From NCBI GenBank assembly GCA_012799545.1, contig JAAZLA010000189.1:1-9323 (forward strand): a stretch of DNA of 9,323 bases. Direction: 5' to 3'. How positions within the stretch are numbered: position 1 is the stretch's first letter; each line of letters opens with the position of its first letter. The DNA comes from Treponema sp. GTDB taxonomy: Bacteria; Spirochaetota; Spirochaetia; Treponematales; Treponemataceae. Shown here piece by piece: positions 7,317-9,323 of the stretch. The notes under the pieces are model-generated. The model ran no database searches. It saw only the letters and a list, made by a program, of their open reading frames with translations, and was not told the DNA's origin. Made by a program: the position numbers and the translations under genes.

Positions 7317-7379
7317 GAGCATATTGCTCGTATATTTGGTCTTTTATTGACCCTATCTTTATTAAGCTTTTTAAAGCTT
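7317..7379 (-). repeat. Three short inverted repeats in the grpE-dnaK spacer
   Basis: In transcript order: AAGCTTT-AA-AAAGCTT (7379-7364, 7-bp arms), GGTC-N7-GACC (7352-7338) and GAGCA-ATA-TGCTC (7329-7317, 5-bp arms). All are perfect. None is followed by a U run, so they do not look like terminators. They may be RNA processing or stability elements, or chance in AT-rich DNA. The third sits 9 nt upstream of the dnaK ribosome site. Confidence 0.45.
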
Positions 7380-7386
7380 CGCTTTT

Positions 7387-8043
7387 TTATTTTTCCGTCT
7401 CTGTTCCATCGGGCATATGCACCATTACCTTTGCAGGACGAATCACTCGATCTTTTAAGAGATAGCCCTTTAAATATACTTCTGCAAGGACTGGTTCGGC
7501 AACTGGCATTTGCATGGAACCGATTGCCTCATGCCTGTCATGGTCATAGACTTCCCCAACCTTGCCAAAGGGCAGGAGATTATATTTGTTTTCAAGCATA
7601 GAAAGCATTTGTTTGTTCATCAAACATAAGCCTTCGAGGATAGAAGCCTCAGCCTGTTTTTTATCACCTTTTTTCTCTTCGCCTGAATTTTGACTTGCAG
7701 CTTGAATAGCACGGTCAAAATCATCGAGAGTGGTAAGCAAGTCGAGCAAGAGATTCGTGTTTGCATAATCAATTGCTTCTTGCTTTTCCTTAATCATGCG
7801 TTTTCGATAATTATCGAATTCTGCAAGTTTCCGTAAGTATTGGTCTTTTAAGTCAGCGTTTTCTTTTTTCAAACACTCAAGTTCTTCTTCAAGTGTTTTT
7901 TCTTCTTTTTCACATGTTTCGCTTACTTCTTTTTCGCGAATCTCTTCCTCATTCAGCTCATTTTGCAAGTCTTCATCCTTTTTTAGCTTTTCTGCTTCAT
8001 CTTGCTCCACGGCTTTTTTGTCCTTTTTTTCTGCCTCTTTCAT
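7387..8043 (-). CDS. grpE: GrpE nucleotide exchange factor
   Basis: The protein has 218 residues. The N-terminal third is highly charged, rich in Lys and Glu, and leads into a long coiled coil (about 48-105) with the FDNYRKR motif typical of GrpE. The C-terminal beta domain has the signature around YDHDRHEAIGS and the closing YLKGYLLKDRVIRPAKVMV pattern. It works as a dimer that opens the DnaK nucleotide site to release ADP. A GTG at 8046 immediately precedes the ATG at 8043. I chose the ATG because AGGA (8050-8053) is then spaced 6 nt away, rather than 3. It is the first gene of the grpE-dnaK-dnaJ operon, behind a sigma70-type promoter. The repressor gene hrcA, which often precedes grpE in other bacteria, is not here. 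Confidence 0.97.
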   Translation of the reverse strand: MKEAEKKDKKAVEQDEAEKLKKDEDLQNELNEEEIREKEVSETCEKEEKTLEEELECLKKENADLKDQYLRKLAEFDNYRKRMIKEKQEAIDYANTNLLLDLLTTLDDFDRAIQAASQNSGEEKKGDKKQAEASILEGLCLMNKQMLSMLENKYNLLPFGKVGEVYDHDRHEAIGSMQMPVAEPVLAEVYLKGYLLKDRVIRPAKVMVHMPDGTETEK

Positions 8044-8079
8044 CACATATCCTGTTATTTTGTTGTAGTTTCTACTCTT

Positions 8080-8108
8080 AAAATACTAAGACTAAAAAAA
8101 AGGGTCAA
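8080..8108 (-). promoter_or_regulatory. Sigma70-type promoter of the grpE-dnaK-dnaJ operon
   Basis: On the minus strand TTGACC (8108-8103) is followed after exactly 17 nt by TATTTT (8085-8080). The -35 box overlaps the TGA stop codon of the upstream gene. The spacer contains a run of eight T (8101-8094). The predicted RNA start is near 8073, about 30 nt before the grpE ATG. An imperfect palindrome, CTTAGTATTTTAAG (8090-8077), covers the -10 box and could be an operator. No CIRCE repeat is present. Confidence 0.6.
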
Positions 8109-9052
8109 GTGAAAAATGGTAAAATTTCATATTCTGGTCCTTCTTCTGTAAGAAAAACACGAATTGCTGTCTTTTCAGCGCATACTTCATCATAAAAGCG
8201 TAAAAAATAAAACGAAGAAGGACTCAAAGTATCTTCGGGGCTATAATGTAAAACAAGCTCTGTCTCTTTTCCTTCAACAATTGCTTCCGAAAAAGCGGCA
8301 TGCAAGCGCAAGATATCTTCTACCACGGGATAAATATAGGATATTTTTTTTTCTTCTAACTTAAACTGAATAAAACGCTCTTGCATCTTTAAAATTTTTG
8401 CAAACGGATATTTTTCCTCTGTCTCGGTAGGAAGTGTATAATTATTTAAAAGAAACCACTCGTAAAAATCTGAAATAAAGGCATAGGCAGAAATCTTTAA
8501 GCTGAGCAAAAGACTTTTAAACCAGGGAACCGCCCTTCCTTCTGTGTAAAATAATTCAAAGCAATATGAAATCGCGCGTAAAAGCTCTGCATCTTTTTCA
8601 GTGAGTTTAGATGCAAAGCTCTTTTCAAAAGAAAAATACACATGATTTGGAAAATAACCTGCGATTTCTTCAAGAAGGCGAGAAAAAAGTTTTTTTGTCT
8701 CGGTGTTTTTTTCATTTAGCTCAACAATAAAACCAAAAGACAAACCGAGGTCATTTAGCAGGGCAATTTTTTTTGCAAAGTTCTTTTGCTCTCCTCCATT
8801 GAAAGAGATAACAAGGGTCGAAGCTGTTTCTACAAGTGCATTGACTATGTCCTTTTCAAGCATTTCAACAGAAAGAAAAAACTCAAACAAAACCTGCCCT
8901 TCTTTTTTTGCTATAGAGCGCAAAAATGCTAAAAGCGCCTGTTTATTTTCTGTTAAAGAGCTATCTTCCACACGGATATGAGAAAAACCCCTCGTAAAAA
9001 AAGTTCCCAAGCCCTCTTCGAGTTCACGGGCAGTAAATTTTTGCTCTGTCAC
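8105..9052 (-). CDS. Radical SAM-like protein lacking the Fe-S cluster motif, function unknown
   Basis: The protein has 315 residues. I recognise it only by pattern. Residues 5-145 follow the later half of a radical SAM barrel: HIRVEDSSLTENK (25-37) resembles the strand-loop with D.(S/T)...NK seen after the cluster loop, and strands VLFEFFLS (54-61), TLVISFNGGE (79-88), LSFGFIVEL (104-112) and HVYFSF (137-142) alternate with helices. The helical region 150-205 resembles the tail of B12-binding radical SAM proteins of the DUF4080 type. There is no CxxxCxxC; the only cysteines are 164 and 291. It therefore cannot bind the usual cluster and is probably not a working radical SAM enzyme by itself. 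The GTG start overlaps the asnA stop (GTGA), with only a weak GGGA 11 nt ahead, so translation is probably coupled. It may be a decayed enzyme or a repurposed barrel. The frame is intact, which argues for a maintained function. Confidence 0.72.
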   Translation of the reverse strand: MTEQKFTARELEEGLGTFFTRGFSHIRVEDSSLTENKQALLAFLRSIAKKEGQVLFEFFLSVEMLEKDIVNALVETASTLVISFNGGEQKNFAKKIALLNDLGLSFGFIVELNEKNTETKKLFSRLLEEIAGYFPNHVYFSFEKSFASKLTEKDAELLRAISYCFELFYTEGRAVPWFKSLLLSLKISAYAFISDFYEWFLLNNYTLPTETEEKYPFAKILKMQERFIQFKLEEKKISYIYPVVEDILRLHAAFSEAIVEGKETELVLHYSPEDTLSPSSFYFLRFYDEVCAEKTAIRVFLTEEGPEYEILPFFT

Positions 9053-9323
9053 AAAAGTTGTATTCCCGATTTTTTGCAGATTTCGATCATTTCTTCAGGC
9101 CAGGTGCTTACCTGTGTCTCGCCTATATGGGCCTTTTGCAGAAAAAACATACAAAGCCGCGATTGCCCAATCCCTCCGCCTATACAAAGCGGTAATTCTC
9201 CCTTGAGCAATTTTTTATGAAAAAACAAGCTCTCGCGTTGGGTACACTTTCTCTCGATAAGTTGCGCTTTTAGGCTTTCTGGTGAAACGCGAATCCCCAT
9301 ACTCGATAATTCCAAGGCAGAGT
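9049..9323 (-). CDS. asnA: Aspartate-ammonia ligase (asparagine synthetase A), C-terminal part
   Basis: Only the last 91 codons or so are in the window; the 5' part lies beyond 9323. The visible sequence matches AsnA closely: the ELSSMGIRV segment, the class II synthetase motif 3 GGGIGQSRL with its catalytic arginine, and the HIGE...WP ending. AsnA makes asparagine from aspartate, ammonia and ATP through an aspartyl-adenylate, using an aminoacyl-tRNA synthetase-like fold. The codon at 9315 is TTG read as leucine inside the gene, not a start, because the frame stays open to the window edge. The C-terminus (CKKSGIQLL) is of normal length, so the gene appears complete at this end. Its TGA stop overlaps the GTG start of the next gene, so the two are probably co-transcribed. 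Confidence 0.93.
   Translation of the reverse strand, partial: SALELSSMGIRVSPESLKAQLIERKCTQRESLFFHKKLLKGELPLCIGGGIGQSRLCMFFLQKAHIGETQVSTWPEEMIEICKKSGIQLL

Noticed and set aside
1..9323. CRISPR array, tRNA or rRNA gene, insertion sequence or phage genes
   Set aside because: No regular spaced repeats, no tRNA-like or rRNA stretches that I recognise, no transposase or integrase, and no terminal repeats; base composition looks uniform and the gene order is that of an ordinary chromosome.

Overview
All credible genes in this AT-rich window lie on the minus strand, so transcription runs from position 9323 down to 1. The best organism guess is a spirochete, probably of the genus Treponema. That rests on the character of the DnaK/GrpE/DnaJ proteins, on the low G+C content, and on my recollection that treponemes carry a grpE-dnaK region near RsbU/RsbV-like genes. 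A sequence search should confirm the genus; the species is not determined.

In transcription order: (1) 9323-9049 is the 3' end of asnA (aspartate-ammonia ligase), cut by the window edge. (2) It overlaps by 4 nt a 315-residue protein that looks like the second half of a radical SAM enzyme without the iron-sulfur cluster motif. (3) A sigma70-type promoter overlaps the stop codon of that gene and leads into the heat-shock operon grpE (8043-7387), dnaK (7298-5370), dnaJ (5241-4123). The spacers of this operon contain inverted repeats, including a strong hairpin between dnaK and dnaJ. There is no hrcA in front of grpE and no CIRCE operator. (4) A 187-nt spacer holds a second promoter with a perfect extended -10 box. 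(5) This promoter drives a tight three-gene signalling unit: a two-TM PP2C/SpoIIE-type phosphatase (3935-2553), a nine-TM GAF-PP2C protein (2550-409) and a STAS anti-sigma-factor antagonist (403-77). A weak terminator-like hairpin follows the last gene.

The signalling unit has the logic of a partner-switching system. Membrane-bound PP2C phosphatases dephosphorylate a STAS protein, which then sequesters an anti-sigma or kinase protein of the RsbW/SpoIIAB type. No such kinase or sigma factor is encoded here, so the output must lie elsewhere. The second phosphatase has lost two of the four acidic residues expected at the metal site (Asp to Glu and Asp to His), while its upstream paralogue keeps all four. 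That altered nine-TM protein and the cluster-less radical SAM-like protein are the two most unusual things in the window.

Several start codons were moved downstream of the longest open frame because a ribosome binding site or a promoter decides them (rsbU-like, dnaJ, dnaK, grpE).
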